A stretch of 20,829 nucleotides of DNA from Clostridia bacterium (GTDB lineage Bacteria > Bacillota_A > Clostridia > Christensenellales > Borkfalkiaceae). The notes below the pieces were generated by a model. The model ran no database searches. It was given only the letters and a program-made list of their open reading frames with translations, and had not been told where the DNA came from. Each line of letters begins with the position of its first letter. Within the stretch, counting starts at the first letter, position 1. Positions 9,132 through 16,417 of the stretch are shown in pieces. The position numbers and the translations under genes were made by a program. Where the stretch lies: positions 1-20,829 of the forward strand of contig JAFVQP010000117.1 in assembly GCA_017504735.1 (NCBI GenBank), in the 5' to 3' direction.

Positions 9132-11113
9132 TGGCTACGGCGAAAACGCAAAATAGACCCATGCCTAGGGGACCTATGCGCGGACGCGGCATGCCCGTCC
9201 CGAAAGGCGCCATTAAAAAGGGCACCCTCGGCAGATTGCTGAAAACGGTATGGAAGCATTATAAATATCGCTTAATCATTGTATTGATTGCCATTATTTT
9301 AAGCTCGGTTGGCGGTTTGGTTTCCTCCATTTATATGCAACAGTTGGTGGATACCGTTATTACGCCGGCGATGGCCGCAAACGAGTTCGGTTCAGAGTTA
9401 CAGGCACGTTTGTTGGGTTTAATCATCATGATGATATCCGTATATGCCATCGTGGTGACGGCTTCCTTCATCTATACTCGTTTAATGGCAACCGTGACGC
9501 AAGGTATGTTGTATCATTTGCGTACGGATATGTTTGCAAAAATGCAAAGCCTACCGATTAAATATTTCGACACACATGCACATGGCGAAATCATGAGTGC
9601 GTACACCAACGATACGGATGCAACCCGTCAATTGATTGGGCAAAGCTTACCCACTCTATTGAGCAGTTCGCTGACGTTGATTGTGTCCATTGTGTTGATG
9701 CTGACGTATAGTTTTTGGCTGTCGCTCGTTGTGGTGCTTTCCACCGTGTTTATGTCCTTTGTGGTAAAGAAAATAGGCGGAAGCAGTGCGAAATATATGG
9801 TTTCCCAGCAAACCTCGCTTGCGGAAGAAGAAGGGTTTGTGGAAGAAATGATGAAAGGACAAAAGGTTGTCAAGGTGTTCACGCACGAAGAAAAAGCGAA
9901 AGAAGATTTTGACAAGTTGAATGAACAGCTCTTCAAAGACAGCGAAAGGGCGCATATTTTTGGTAATATTTTGGGCCCCATTTTGGGGAATATCGGCAAC
10001 TTTACCTACGTGCTATTGGCGATTGTCGGCGGTGCGCTGTTTGCTTTGAATATACCTAACGTCAGCTTTTCTACGTTGTTTGGCGGAGAGAAGGCGTTGG
10101 GGGTAGGTGTGATTGTTGCGTTCCTCGGTATGTCGAGAAACTTTGCGCAGACGGTCAACCAAATGTCTCAGCAAATTTCCATGATTGCGATGGGTCTTGC
10201 AGGTGCAAGCCGTGTATTTACTCTCATGGACGAACAACCCGAAACGGACGAAGGGTACGTTACCTTGGTGAATGCGAAAAAGGACGAAAACGGCAACCTT
10301 GTTGAAACGGAAGAAAGAACGGGCTTGTGGGCATGGAGACATTACCACAAGGCAGAAGATACCGTCACCTATACCGAATTGAAAGGGGATATCGTGATGG
10401 ACATGGTGGATTTCTGCTACGTACCCGAAAAGCAGGTTTTGACGGACGTTAGCTTGTACGCAAAGCCTGGTCAAAAGATTGCATTTGTTGGTGCAACGGG
10501 CGCAGGGAAAACGACCATCACCAACCTTATCAATCGTTTTTACGATATTGCGGACGGTAAAATCCGTTACGACGGTATTAACATCAATAAGATTAAAAAG
10601 GACGATTTGCGCCGCTCGCTTGGGGTGGTTTTGCAGGAAACCAACCTCTTCACGGGTACGGTAATGGAGAATATCCGTTATGGGCGTTTGGATGCGACGG
10701 ATGCGGAATGTATCGAAGCGGCAAAGCTTGCAAATGCGGATGATTTTATCACTCGTTTGCCCGATGGATACGATACAATGTTGACGAACAACGGCGCCAA
10801 TTTATCGCAGGGGCAAAGACAGCTTTTGGCGATTGCGCGCGCGGCGGTTGCCGATCCCCCTGTAATGATTTTGGACGAAGCAACTTCGTCTATCGATACC
10901 CGTACCGAAGCGTTGGTGCAGGACGGTATGGATAAACTGATGCATGGAAGAACAGTTTTTGTTATCGCGCATCGTTTATCGACGGTACAAAATTCCGACG
11001 CAATTATGGTGCTTGACCATGGTAAAATTATCGAGCGTGGTACGCACGAGCAATTGATTATGCAACGGGGGACGTATTATCAGCTTTACACCGGCGCCTT
11101 TGAGTTGGAGTAA
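9131..11113 (+). CDS. ABC exporter half-transporter with consensus ATP site (heterodimer subunit 2)
   Basis: The protein has 660 residues, counted from the ATG at 9131, which follows GGGAGGTG and overlaps the upstream stop by one base. A basic, Pro/Gly/Arg-rich N-terminal tail (residues 5-32) precedes six predicted membrane helices (about 46-355). An extra loop of about 45 residues (370-415) sits before the ATPase domain. Walker A GATGAGKTT is at 454-462, the signature LSQGQRQ at 558-564, Walker B VMILDE at 578-583 with catalytic Glu583, and the switch His614 in VIAHRLSTV. All catalytic residues are present, so this subunit supplies the ATPase residues missing from its partner. The longer subunit with the pre-ATPase insertion is typical of the YheH/LmrD side of such pairs. 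The direct-repeat region follows the stop. Confidence 0.94.
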   Translation: MATAKTQNRPMPRGPMRGRGMPVPKGAIKKGTLGRLLKTVWKHYKYRLIIVLIAIILSSVGGLVSSIYMQQLVDTVITPAMAANEFGSELQARLLGLIIMMISVYAIVVTASFIYTRLMATVTQGMLYHLRTDMFAKMQSLPIKYFDTHAHGEIMSAYTNDTDATRQLIGQSLPTLLSSSLTLIVSIVLMLTYSFWLSLVVVLSTVFMSFVVKKIGGSSAKYMVSQQTSLAEEEGFVEEMMKGQKVVKVFTHEEKAKEDFDKLNEQLFKDSERAHIFGNILGPILGNIGNFTYVLLAIVGGALFALNIPNVSFSTLFGGEKALGVGVIVAFLGMSRNFAQTVNQMSQQISMIAMGLAGASRVFTLMDEQPETDEGYVTLVNAKKDENGNLVETEERTGLWAWRHYHKAEDTVTYTELKGDIVMDMVDFCYVPEKQVLTDVSLYAKPGQKIAFVGATGAGKTTITNLINRFYDIADGKIRYDGININKIKKDDLRRSLGVVLQETNLFTGTVMENIRYGRLDATDAECIEAAKLANADDFITRLPDGYDTMLTNNGANLSQGQRQLLAIARAAVADPPVMILDEATSSIDTRTEALVQDGMDKLMHGRTVFVIAHRLSTVQNSDAIMVLDHGKIIERGTHEQLIMQRGTYYQLYTGAFELE

Positions 11114-11206
11114 ATCCGTATATGCTTCGCATTTCGGCGTTGCGGCTCCGTGTGCCTCAGTCACGTACGTCTATGTACGCTCCTGTCGGCATACTCGCCG
11201 CGCCTT
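11114..11206. other. GC-rich intergenic segment, no gene recognised
   Basis: Between the ABC operon and the direct repeats lies a segment with small hairpins, for example CGTAC-N6-GTACG at 11164-11179. TCCGTATAT at 11115-11123 is the reverse complement of ATATACGGA in both downstream repeats, so the whole region could fold on itself. Its composition (CTCAGTCACGTACG, CGCCGCGCCTTGAAC) differs from the neighbouring AT-rich gaps. I do not recognise a coding gene here; it resembles a dispersed intergenic element, but that is inference. Confidence 0.45.
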
Positions 11207-11300
11207 GAACTGCTTGCATCTACGAATTTACGATGGGGCTTCGTACTGTATCGATAGTGATATACGGAGCTGAATAAAAAATGAGAGATAGCACTCACTA
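11207..11300 (+). repeat. Direct repeat unit A (94 bases)
   Basis: This is the first of two tandem units with a period of 106 bases. The last 45 bases (11256-11300, beginning AGTGATATACGGAGCTGAAT) match unit B at 42 of 45 positions. The first half is more diverged and contains a 3-base length difference (GATAGTGATA versus AAGTGATA) and a compensating base near the start. Confidence 0.85.
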
Positions 11301-11379
11301 CAAGGTCAAGCGGAACGCTTGCTTGTATCTATGCGTTTACGACGAGATGCGTACTGCATCAAGTGATATACGGAGCTGA
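11281..11379 (+). CDS. Possible 32-residue ORF spanning the two direct repeats (uncertain)
   Basis: An ATG at 11281, 11 bases after CGGAG, opens a 32-codon frame ending TGA at 11377. It encodes a basic, Cys-containing peptide ending DEMRTASSDIRS. The same frame in unit A ends with a related tail (CIDSDIRS, then TGA), so the repeat preserves a short reading frame at its 3' end. I recognise no family or function. It may be a by-product of the repeat rather than a gene. Confidence 0.25.
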   Translation: MRDSTHYKVKRNACLYLCVYDEMRTASSDIRS

Positions 11380-11406
11380 ATAAAAAACGAGAGATAACAC
11401 TTACTA
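11313..11406 (+). repeat. Direct repeat unit B (94 bases)
   Basis: This is the second tandem unit. Bases 11362-11406 differ from unit A at only three positions, all transitions. It ends just before the bidirectional terminator. It lies entirely between the ABC operon stop and the convergent phosphatase gene. Confidence 0.85.
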
Positions 11407-11411
11407 AGATC

Positions 11412-11446
11412 AAAAAAGAGCCCTGCGCAATGCAGGACTCTTTTTC
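11412..11446. terminator. Bidirectional terminator between the ABC operon and the PAP2 gene
   Basis: AAAAAAGAGCCCTGC (11412-11426), a GCAA loop, then GCAGGACTCTTTTT form a stem with one G-T pair. T-tracts lie on both strands. It serves the rightward ABC operon and the leftward phosphatase gene. Confidence 0.9.
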
Positions 11447-11470
11447 AATTTAAAGCCACTATTTATAAGG

Positions 11471-11989
11471 TTACAACAAGAAAATGAAACTTCCCAAGGC
11501 AACACCCAAACTTGCCCCAGCGAATAAATCGGAAGGATAGTGCAAACCGATTGCAAAACGGATATATCCAAGCAAGGCGCTTATCCCCAATAACACGCCG
11601 CCTGCAACTGGATAATAGGGTAAAAATACCATCGAAATCACCGTTGCGCACGCAAGATGGCGGCTAGGGAAAGATTTATTGTCCGCTTTCTTCTTTTCTA
11701 CAAATGGCGTAATCCCTGCCCCTTCTTCCGTGTAAGGGCGCGCCCTTGTGATGGCAAGGCGCATCACGCTTACTACCAACAACGTTAAGAGGGGAACGAA
11801 AAGGATGCTGATTAAATCGCGCGGTTCAAACGGATCTACCCAAAGCGCGTACAGCCACAAAATTCCATAGCAAGCGAAAAAAAGCCAGGTAAGCAGTATG
11901 TTGCCAAGCTTCAGCGCACGCTTTGCGGTGGGGTGCGCTTCGTAAAATGCCGCATTTTTATTGTAAAGTGTTAGGTAATCGTATTTCAT
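11471..11989 (-). CDS. PAP2-family membrane phosphatase
   Basis: The protein has 172 residues with about five hydrophobic helices. The three phosphatase signatures are present: RLAITRARP (R77-x6-R84-P85, Arg in place of the usual first Lys), SFPSRH (107-111), and RFAIGLHYPSD (R144-x5-H150-x3-D154). PAP2 membrane enzymes dephosphorylate lipid phosphates such as undecaprenyl pyrophosphate or phosphatidic/phosphatidylglycerol phosphates at the outer membrane face; the substrate cannot be told from sequence. The ATG has no Shine-Dalgarno sequence, and a near-consensus promoter places the transcription start at or next to the ATG, so the mRNA looks leaderless. There is no alternative ATG before residue 76. 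It is convergent with the ABC operon and divergent from the YdeI-like gene. Confidence 0.9.
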   Translation of the reverse strand: MKYDYLTLYNKNAAFYEAHPTAKRALKLGNILLTWLFFACYGILWLYALWVDPFEPRDLISILFVPLLTLLVVSVMRLAITRARPYTEEGAGITPFVEKKKADNKSFPSRHLACATVISMVFLPYYPVAGGVLLGISALLGYIRFAIGLHYPSDLFAGASLGVALGSFIFLL

Positions 11990-11995
11990 ACGAAC

Positions 11996-12024
11996 AGTAT
12001 AACATATATTGTGCGTAATTTCAA
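11996..12024 (-). promoter_or_regulatory. Promoter of the PAP2 gene, implying a leaderless transcript
   Basis: On the minus strand TTGAAA (12024-12019), a 17-base spacer, then TATACT (12001-11996) with an upstream TGT (extended -10). Only six bases (GTTCGT) separate the -10 box from the ATG at 11989, so the expected start point is the A of the ATG itself. Confidence 0.75.
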
Positions 12025-12084
12025 GTATTTTTCGTAAAGATTATCACGCGGCTAGCGTTGGAAAGGGGGATGCGCCGCAAGGCG

Positions 12085-12113
12085 TTGACTTTCACTGGTA
12101 AGAGTGATATAAT
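12085..12113 (+). promoter_or_regulatory. Promoter of the YdeI-like gene
   Basis: TTGACT (12085-12090), a 17-base spacer, then TATAAT (12108-12113) with TGA before it (extended -10). The spacer holds a small inverted repeat TCACT-N6-AGTGA (12092-12107), which could be an operator half-site pair but is short. Confidence 0.8.
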
Positions 12114-12151
12114 GAGGTGTAAATAAGGGGCTTAGAAAGGGGGTATATTTT

Positions 12152-12718
12152 ATGTATCAAAATATTTTGGATATTTCCTCAAGGGAAGCGTTTCGTGCGT
12201 GGCTGGAAGAGAATTTTGCCACGGAAAAGGAATGTTACGTTTGTGCCAAGAGGGGAAGACCGACGGAAGAGAAGATTCTGTGGTATGTGGACGCCGTGGA
12301 AGAGGCGTTGTGCTTTGGATGGATAGACAGCACCGTCAGGAATATCGATGGTAAAGTGATGCAACGCTTTTCCCCGCGCCAACCCAAAAGCAACTGGACG
12401 GAATTAAACAAAGAACGGGTGCGTAGGTTGGAAAAAATGGGCTTGATGACGGATGCAGGGCGTGTGGTAGCGCCTTCTTTGGACGAGGTATTTACCATAG
12501 ATAAAGAGGTGGAGTTGGAGCTTCGCAAGGCAGGCGTTTGGGAAATATTTCAGTCCTTTCCACCCTTATATCAAAGGGTGAGATCGTCAAATTTAGTGTT
12601 TTATAGACGGCATTCCTCTGAGATTTATGAGACAATGTTGCAAAACGTGATTGAGGCGGCAAAACAGGGAAAAACGCACGGCGAATGGAGTGATTACGGC
12701 AGGTTGTTGGATTATTAA
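12152..12718 (+). CDS. YdeI/OmpD-associated (OmdA) family protein
   Basis: The protein has 188 residues with no signal peptide or membrane helix. Recognition rests on the central block EALCFGWIDSTVRNIDGKVMQ, RFSPRQPKSNWTELNKERVRRLEKMGLMTDAGR, which is characteristic of the YdeI/OmpD-associated family, sometimes labelled bacteriocin-protection proteins. The biochemical role of the family is not settled; a cytoplasmic stress-related role is commonly inferred. The start ATG follows a GAAAGGGGG stretch. The gene is monocistronic: it has its own extended -10 promoter and a shared bidirectional terminator downstream. The C-terminal half ends with SSNLVFYRRHSSEIYETMLQ, the usual helical tail. Confidence 0.85.
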   Translation: MYQNILDISSREAFRAWLEENFATEKECYVCAKRGRPTEEKILWYVDAVEEALCFGWIDSTVRNIDGKVMQRFSPRQPKSNWTELNKERVRRLEKMGLMTDAGRVVAPSLDEVFTIDKEVELELRKAGVWEIFQSFPPLYQRVRSSNLVFYRRHSSEIYETMLQNVIEAAKQGKTHGEWSDYGRLLDY

Positions 12719-12778
12719 TTGGGCGCAAAGAGAGCGGTTGTCGTGTCTTTCAACGAAAAGGGTATAGAGTGTATAATA

Positions 12779-12808
12779 AAAACCTACGGAGGGGGTCCGT
12801 AGGTTTTT
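12779..12808. terminator. Bidirectional terminator between the YdeI-like gene and the EF-G paralogue
   Basis: AAAACCTACGGA and TCCGTAGGTTTTT pair perfectly around a GGGGG loop. A and T tracts on either side allow use by both convergent genes. Confidence 0.9.
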
Positions 12809-12823
12809 CTTTTACCTTAATAC

Positions 12824-14881
12824 TTATTCAGCTTTCGATTCAGCTACAATTTTATCCACGAACATAGGAGGTACGTCTTCATAGCCCAAGAATTCGGATA
12901 CGAATTTACCGCTGCCGCGGGTCAAGGAACGAAGTTCCATTGTGTAGGTCTTGATTTCCGCAAGGGGAACTTCCGCAGAGATAATCGACTTGTCGCCTTC
13001 GGTGTCCGTACCCATGATACGGCCGCGGCGTTTGTTGATGTCACCCATTACGTCGCCGAGGTAATCGGAAGGAACGGCAATCTTAAGGCTGTAAATGGGT
13101 TCGAGAAGTACGGGTTTCGCATTCTTCAAGCCTTCCTTAAACGCAATCGAAGCCGCCATCTTGAAGGAAAGTTCGTTACTGTCAACGTCGTGGTAGCTAC
13201 CATCGTAAAGTACCGCTTTCAAGCCGGTTACAGGGTAACCTGCAAGGGGGCCGTGTTCCATTGCTTCACGCAAGCCTTTTTCAACTGCGGGGAAGTAGTT
13301 CTTGGGTACTGCGCCGCCAACAACTTCTTCATCGAATACAAATTCTTCTTCGCAAGGGGAGAAACGAATCTTACAATGGCCGTACTGACCGTGGCCGCCC
13401 GATTGTTTCTTGTGCTTACCTTCTGCTTCCGCAGTGCCACGGATGGTTTCACGATAAGCAATCTTAGGTTCGGAGAGCTTCATGTCAACGCCGTAACGTG
13501 CTTTTACTTTCTTTGCAAGCATTTCAAGCTGTACGTCGCCTTGACCGCCGATAACCATTTCGCCCGTTTCAGCGTTCTTTTCAATGGAGAAGGTGTAATC
13601 TTCTTCTTTCAACTTTGCAAGCCCTGCGAAAACCTTATCTTCTTCGCCCTTCTTTTCAGCCGCAACGGACATGAACAAGGTGGGTTTCGGGAAGAAAATA
13701 GGGGTAAAGCGAATTTTTGCCGAAGGATCGCAAAGGGTGTCGCCTGTGTTGGTGTTGCTGAGCTTGTTTACGGCGCCGATATCACCTGCCGCCAACTGGT
13801 CAACGGGTTCCATCTTCTTACCGCGAAGCGCATAAATTTGACCGATACGTTCTTCCGTTTCGGTGTTCGAATTCCAAACGGTAGAACCGCTCTTCAAAAT
13901 GCCGCGGAAGCTCTTGATATAGCTAAGTTTACCCGAGAAAGGATCGATAACGGTTTTGAAAACCTGCGCCGCGAAAGGTGCGTCTTCGTCCGTACGGATG
14001 CTAATCATCTTGTTGGTGCCGATTTCGTCAGCAAGGGTATTCAAACGTTCGCGCGCCTGGGGCATGTACGTAACGATTTCGTTTAAAAGGTTGATAACAC
14101 CACGGTTTTGAAGTGCCGAACCTGCCATGATGGGAATGGTGTTAACACCTGCAATACCGATACGGATACCGCGGATGGTTTCCTCACGGGTCAATTCGCC
14201 CGATTCGAAGAATTTATCAAGTAAGAATTCATCATTTTCAGCAGCTGTTTCCATAAGGGAAGCCTGCATTTCCGCAACCTGATCCTTCATGTTGTCGGGG
14301 ATGGCAATTTCTTGAGGACCGCCATCTTTGAAAAGGTAAGCACGTTCCTGCAAAGCGTTGATACAGCCCTGCATCTTGCCGCCTTCCATGATAGGAATTT
14401 GGATGGGTGCAATTTTACCAGCATATTTTGCACGGAGCGCCTGTACGGTGCCGAGGTAATCTGCATTTTCTTTATCCATACCGTTGATGAAGATGATGAG
14501 CGGTTTACCAAGCTTCAAGCAATATTCGATGATGGATTCTGCGCCGATGGGCAATACGCCGTTTGCGCCGATAACCAAGCACGCGCCGCCTGCCGCGCGA
14601 AGACCTTCGTTGCGTTCGCCTTCGAAATCGTAGTAGCCGGGCAAGTCAAGGATGTTCACCTTAACGTCTTTCCACATTAAGTTTGCGCATGCCGTATAGA
14701 TGGACATTTTCTTTGCTTTTTCAAGATCGTCGTAATCGCTTACGGTGGTGCCATCAGGCACTTTACCCATACGGTCAATCACGCCGCCGTTGAAAAGCAT
14801 AGCTTCGCAAAGCGTTGTTTTACCCTCGCCGCTGTGTCCGACAATCGCAATGTTGCGGATGTTTTCGCCATTGATACTCAT
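12824..14881 (-). CDS. Elongation factor G-like protein (EF-G2 type) with altered GTPase motifs
   Basis: This is a 685-residue translational GTPase with EF-G domain order. The G1 loop GHSGEGKT is at 15-22. A switch I region reads KKMSIYTA (57-64) in place of the usual RGITI. G3 is DLPGY at 79-83 instead of DTPGH, so the catalytic-position His is Tyr83. G4 is NGMD at 133-136 instead of NKMD. G5 is GSAL at 254-257. Domain IV carries SGGHGQYGHCKIRF, and the C-terminal part has RRGRIMGTD and SLTRGSGKFVSEFLGYEDVP. The Tyr and Ser features are shared with the EF-G2 branch of Firmicutes and Actinobacteria; the role is unclear and it is unlikely to be the main translocase. The start is taken at 14881, where AGGGGGATT lies upstream; an upstream in-frame ATG at 15025 falls within the promoter. 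Confidence 0.9.
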   Translation of the reverse strand: MSINGENIRNIAIVGHSGEGKTTLCEAMLFNGGVIDRMGKVPDGTTVSDYDDLEKAKKMSIYTACANLMWKDVKVNILDLPGYYDFEGERNEGLRAAGGACLVIGANGVLPIGAESIIEYCLKLGKPLIIFINGMDKENADYLGTVQALRAKYAGKIAPIQIPIMEGGKMQGCINALQERAYLFKDGGPQEIAIPDNMKDQVAEMQASLMETAAENDEFLLDKFFESGELTREETIRGIRIGIAGVNTIPIMAGSALQNRGVINLLNEIVTYMPQARERLNTLADEIGTNKMISIRTDEDAPFAAQVFKTVIDPFSGKLSYIKSFRGILKSGSTVWNSNTETEERIGQIYALRGKKMEPVDQLAAGDIGAVNKLSNTNTGDTLCDPSAKIRFTPIFFPKPTLFMSVAAEKKGEEDKVFAGLAKLKEEDYTFSIEKNAETGEMVIGGQGDVQLEMLAKKVKARYGVDMKLSEPKIAYRETIRGTAEAEGKHKKQSGGHGQYGHCKIRFSPCEEEFVFDEEVVGGAVPKNYFPAVEKGLREAMEHGPLAGYPVTGLKAVLYDGSYHDVDSNELSFKMAASIAFKEGLKNAKPVLLEPIYSLKIAVPSDYLGDVMGDINKRRGRIMGTDTEGDKSIISAEVPLAEIKTYTMELRSLTRGSGKFVSEFLGYEDVPPMFVDKIVAESKAE

Positions 14882-14996
14882 AATAGTAATCCCCCTGTTA
14901 TAAAAACGAATTTTTATCGGTCGAATCTTGGGGCGCAGAGGTCGTCGGCTTCTCTCGTGACCAACGGTTTCTGCTACAAAACCGATAATTGCAACC

Positions 14997-15025
14997 ATTA
15001 TATTATATTTTTTCACATTTTTCAA
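14997..15025 (-). promoter_or_regulatory. Promoter of the EF-G paralogue
   Basis: On the minus strand TTGAAA (15025-15020), a 17-base spacer, then TATAAT (15002-14997). The leader would be about 108 bases, with no structure I recognise. The upstream in-frame ATG overlaps this -35 box, which supports the start at 14881. Confidence 0.75.
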
Positions 15026-15106
15026 GGGGTTTTTCGAAAAAAGTTTTCATTTTTCTTAATTTTTTTTGAAAAAGTGGAAGTTGGGGGCGAAAATGCGGGG
15101 GAGGGC

Positions 15107-15135
15107 TTGACAATCGCATATAAAAGGAATATAAT
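15107..15135 (+). promoter_or_regulatory. Consensus promoter of the cysteine desulfurase gene
   Basis: TTGACA (15107-15112), a 17-base spacer, then TATAAT (15130-15135): a perfect match to the vegetative consensus. It is divergent from the EF-G paralogue promoter about 80 bases away. Confidence 0.9.
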
Positions 15136-15166
15136 GTAGGGGAATTGCACGAGGAAAAGGCTTGTT

Positions 15167-16306
15167 ATGAAAAAAATTTACCTTGATCACGCGGCGACGA
15201 CACCGCTCAGCGTGAACGTACTGAATAAAATGATGCCATACTTAACGGATTGTTACGGCAATGCCGATTCTCCGCACGCCATCGGGCGCGCGGCGGTCAA
15301 TGCTGTGGATAACGCACGCGATTGCTTGGCGGAACGTTTGGGGGTAAGGGCGAGCGAGTTGTATTTTACCTCAGGCGGTACGGAAGCGGACAATTGGGCA
15401 ATCGTCGGGGGTGCGTATGCGCAAAAGGCGAAAGGGAAAACCCACGTGATTGTGTCCGCCATCGAACACCACGCCGCTTTGTATGTCGCGGAAAAATTGG
15501 AAAAAGAAGGCTTTACCGTCACCTATTTACCCGTAAACAAAGGGGGCATGGTTGAGGTGAGCACCTTAAAAGCCGCAATAACGAAGCAAACGGGCTTGGT
15601 TGCGGTGATGGCAATCAACAATGAAACGGGTGTGATACAACCGATAAAGGAGCTTGCGGAAATTGCACACGAGCACGGCGCTTTGTTCTTTACGGATGCG
15701 GTACAAGCCTCACCTTATATCCCTTTGACGGTGAAGGAGTGGGGGGTGGATATGCTGTCCCTTTCTTCTCATAAGTTCTATGGCCCTAAAGGCTGTGGAG
15801 TGCTGTATATCAAAGGTGGAGTGAAAATCGACCGCTTTATCGGCGGCGGTGAGCAGGAAAGAGGTTTGCGCGGTGGTACCACCAACGTGCCTGCGGTGGT
15901 TGGTTTAGCGGCGGCGTATTGTGAAAATGAAGCCACCATGGCTGAGGCTAACGCAAAAATCGAACGCCTTTCCAAGCTGTTTATGGAAGGGATTTCCACA
16001 CTTGACGGCGTAACCGTCAATGGTTGTGAAGAAAAACTGCCTGGTATCCTCAACCTGCACGTGGCAGGGGTGAGCAACGTGGATTTGTTATACAAGTTGG
16101 ATTTGCAAGGTGTGTGTATCGCGGTGGGCTCGGCGTGCGCCAGCGCATCGGTAAAGCCTAGCCACGTCTTGCTTGCGATGGGCTTGACGGAGAAGGAAAC
16201 GCGTGAAAGCGTGCGTATCAGCCTTGGCAAGGACAACACGGAAGAGGAAATCCGTTTTGCGGCGAAAACCTTTGTCGAAACGGTGGAAAATTTAAGAAAA
16301 TTTTAA
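15167..16306 (+). CDS. nifS: NifS/IscS-type cysteine desulfurase
   Basis: This PLP enzyme takes sulfur from L-cysteine as a persulfide for Fe-S cluster or thio-modification pathways. It has 379 residues, the normal class length. Visible residues: YLDHAATTP at the start, TSGGTEADNWA (68-78), AIEHHA with His101 stacking on PLP, FTDAVQ with Asp177 and Gln180, the Schiff-base Lys203 in SLSSHKFYGPKG, and the persulfide Cys324 in GSACASASVKPSHVL. The ribosome binding site is GAGGAAAAGG. No IscR, IscU/NifU or MnmA gene is adjacent. The next gene is a ferredoxin with its own promoter, so the two look functionally related but not strictly one operon. Whether it is NifS, IscS or a tRNA-thiolation-dedicated paralogue cannot be decided from sequence alone. 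Confidence 0.95.
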   Translation: MKKIYLDHAATTPLSVNVLNKMMPYLTDCYGNADSPHAIGRAAVNAVDNARDCLAERLGVRASELYFTSGGTEADNWAIVGGAYAQKAKGKTHVIVSAIEHHAALYVAEKLEKEGFTVTYLPVNKGGMVEVSTLKAAITKQTGLVAVMAINNETGVIQPIKELAEIAHEHGALFFTDAVQASPYIPLTVKEWGVDMLSLSSHKFYGPKGCGVLYIKGGVKIDRFIGGGEQERGLRGGTTNVPAVVGLAAAYCENEATMAEANAKIERLSKLFMEGISTLDGVTVNGCEEKLPGILNLHVAGVSNVDLLYKLDLQGVCIAVGSACASASVKPSHVLLAMGLTEKETRESVRISLGKDNTEEEIRFAAKTFVETVENLRKF

Positions 16307-16316
16307 TATTCCCACA

Positions 16317-16351
16317 ATTTTCACAAGGAAAATCGTGAAAATGTCCTTGTG
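16317..16351 (+). other. Two mutually exclusive hairpins after the desulfurase stop
   Basis: ATTTTCAC (16317-16324) pairs with GTGAAAAT (16335-16342). CACAAGGA (16322-16329) pairs with TCCTTGTG (16344-16351). The two stems share bases, so only one can form. There is no proper T-tract. The region also holds a 17-mer shared with the beta-mannosidase 3' flank. Confidence 0.55.
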
Positions 16352-16356
16352 AATTC

Positions 16357-16385
16357 TTTACTATTTCAAAAAAGTGTGATATAAT
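16357..16385 (+). promoter_or_regulatory. Promoter of the ferredoxin gene
   Basis: TTTACT (16357-16362), a 17-base spacer, then TATAAT (16380-16385) with an extended TGA. The start point is near 16392, giving a leader of about 26 bases that ends in the ribosome binding site GGAGG. Confidence 0.8.
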
Positions 16386-16417
16386 ACATTTAGACCAAAA
16401 CTTCGGAGGTAATAAAA

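Noticed and set aside
12772..12777. TATAAT before the bidirectional terminator
   Set aside because: No -35 at a usable distance (TTCAAC only), and it would fire straight into the terminator.
14882..14989. 108-base EF-G paralogue leader as a riboswitch
   Set aside because: I could not recognise any known riboswitch core or a leader terminator; nothing beyond length supports it.
14882..15025. N-terminal extension of 48 residues on the EF-G paralogue
   Set aside because: It covers the predicted promoter and leader, is not EF-G-like, and a good ribosome binding site precedes the ATG at 14881.
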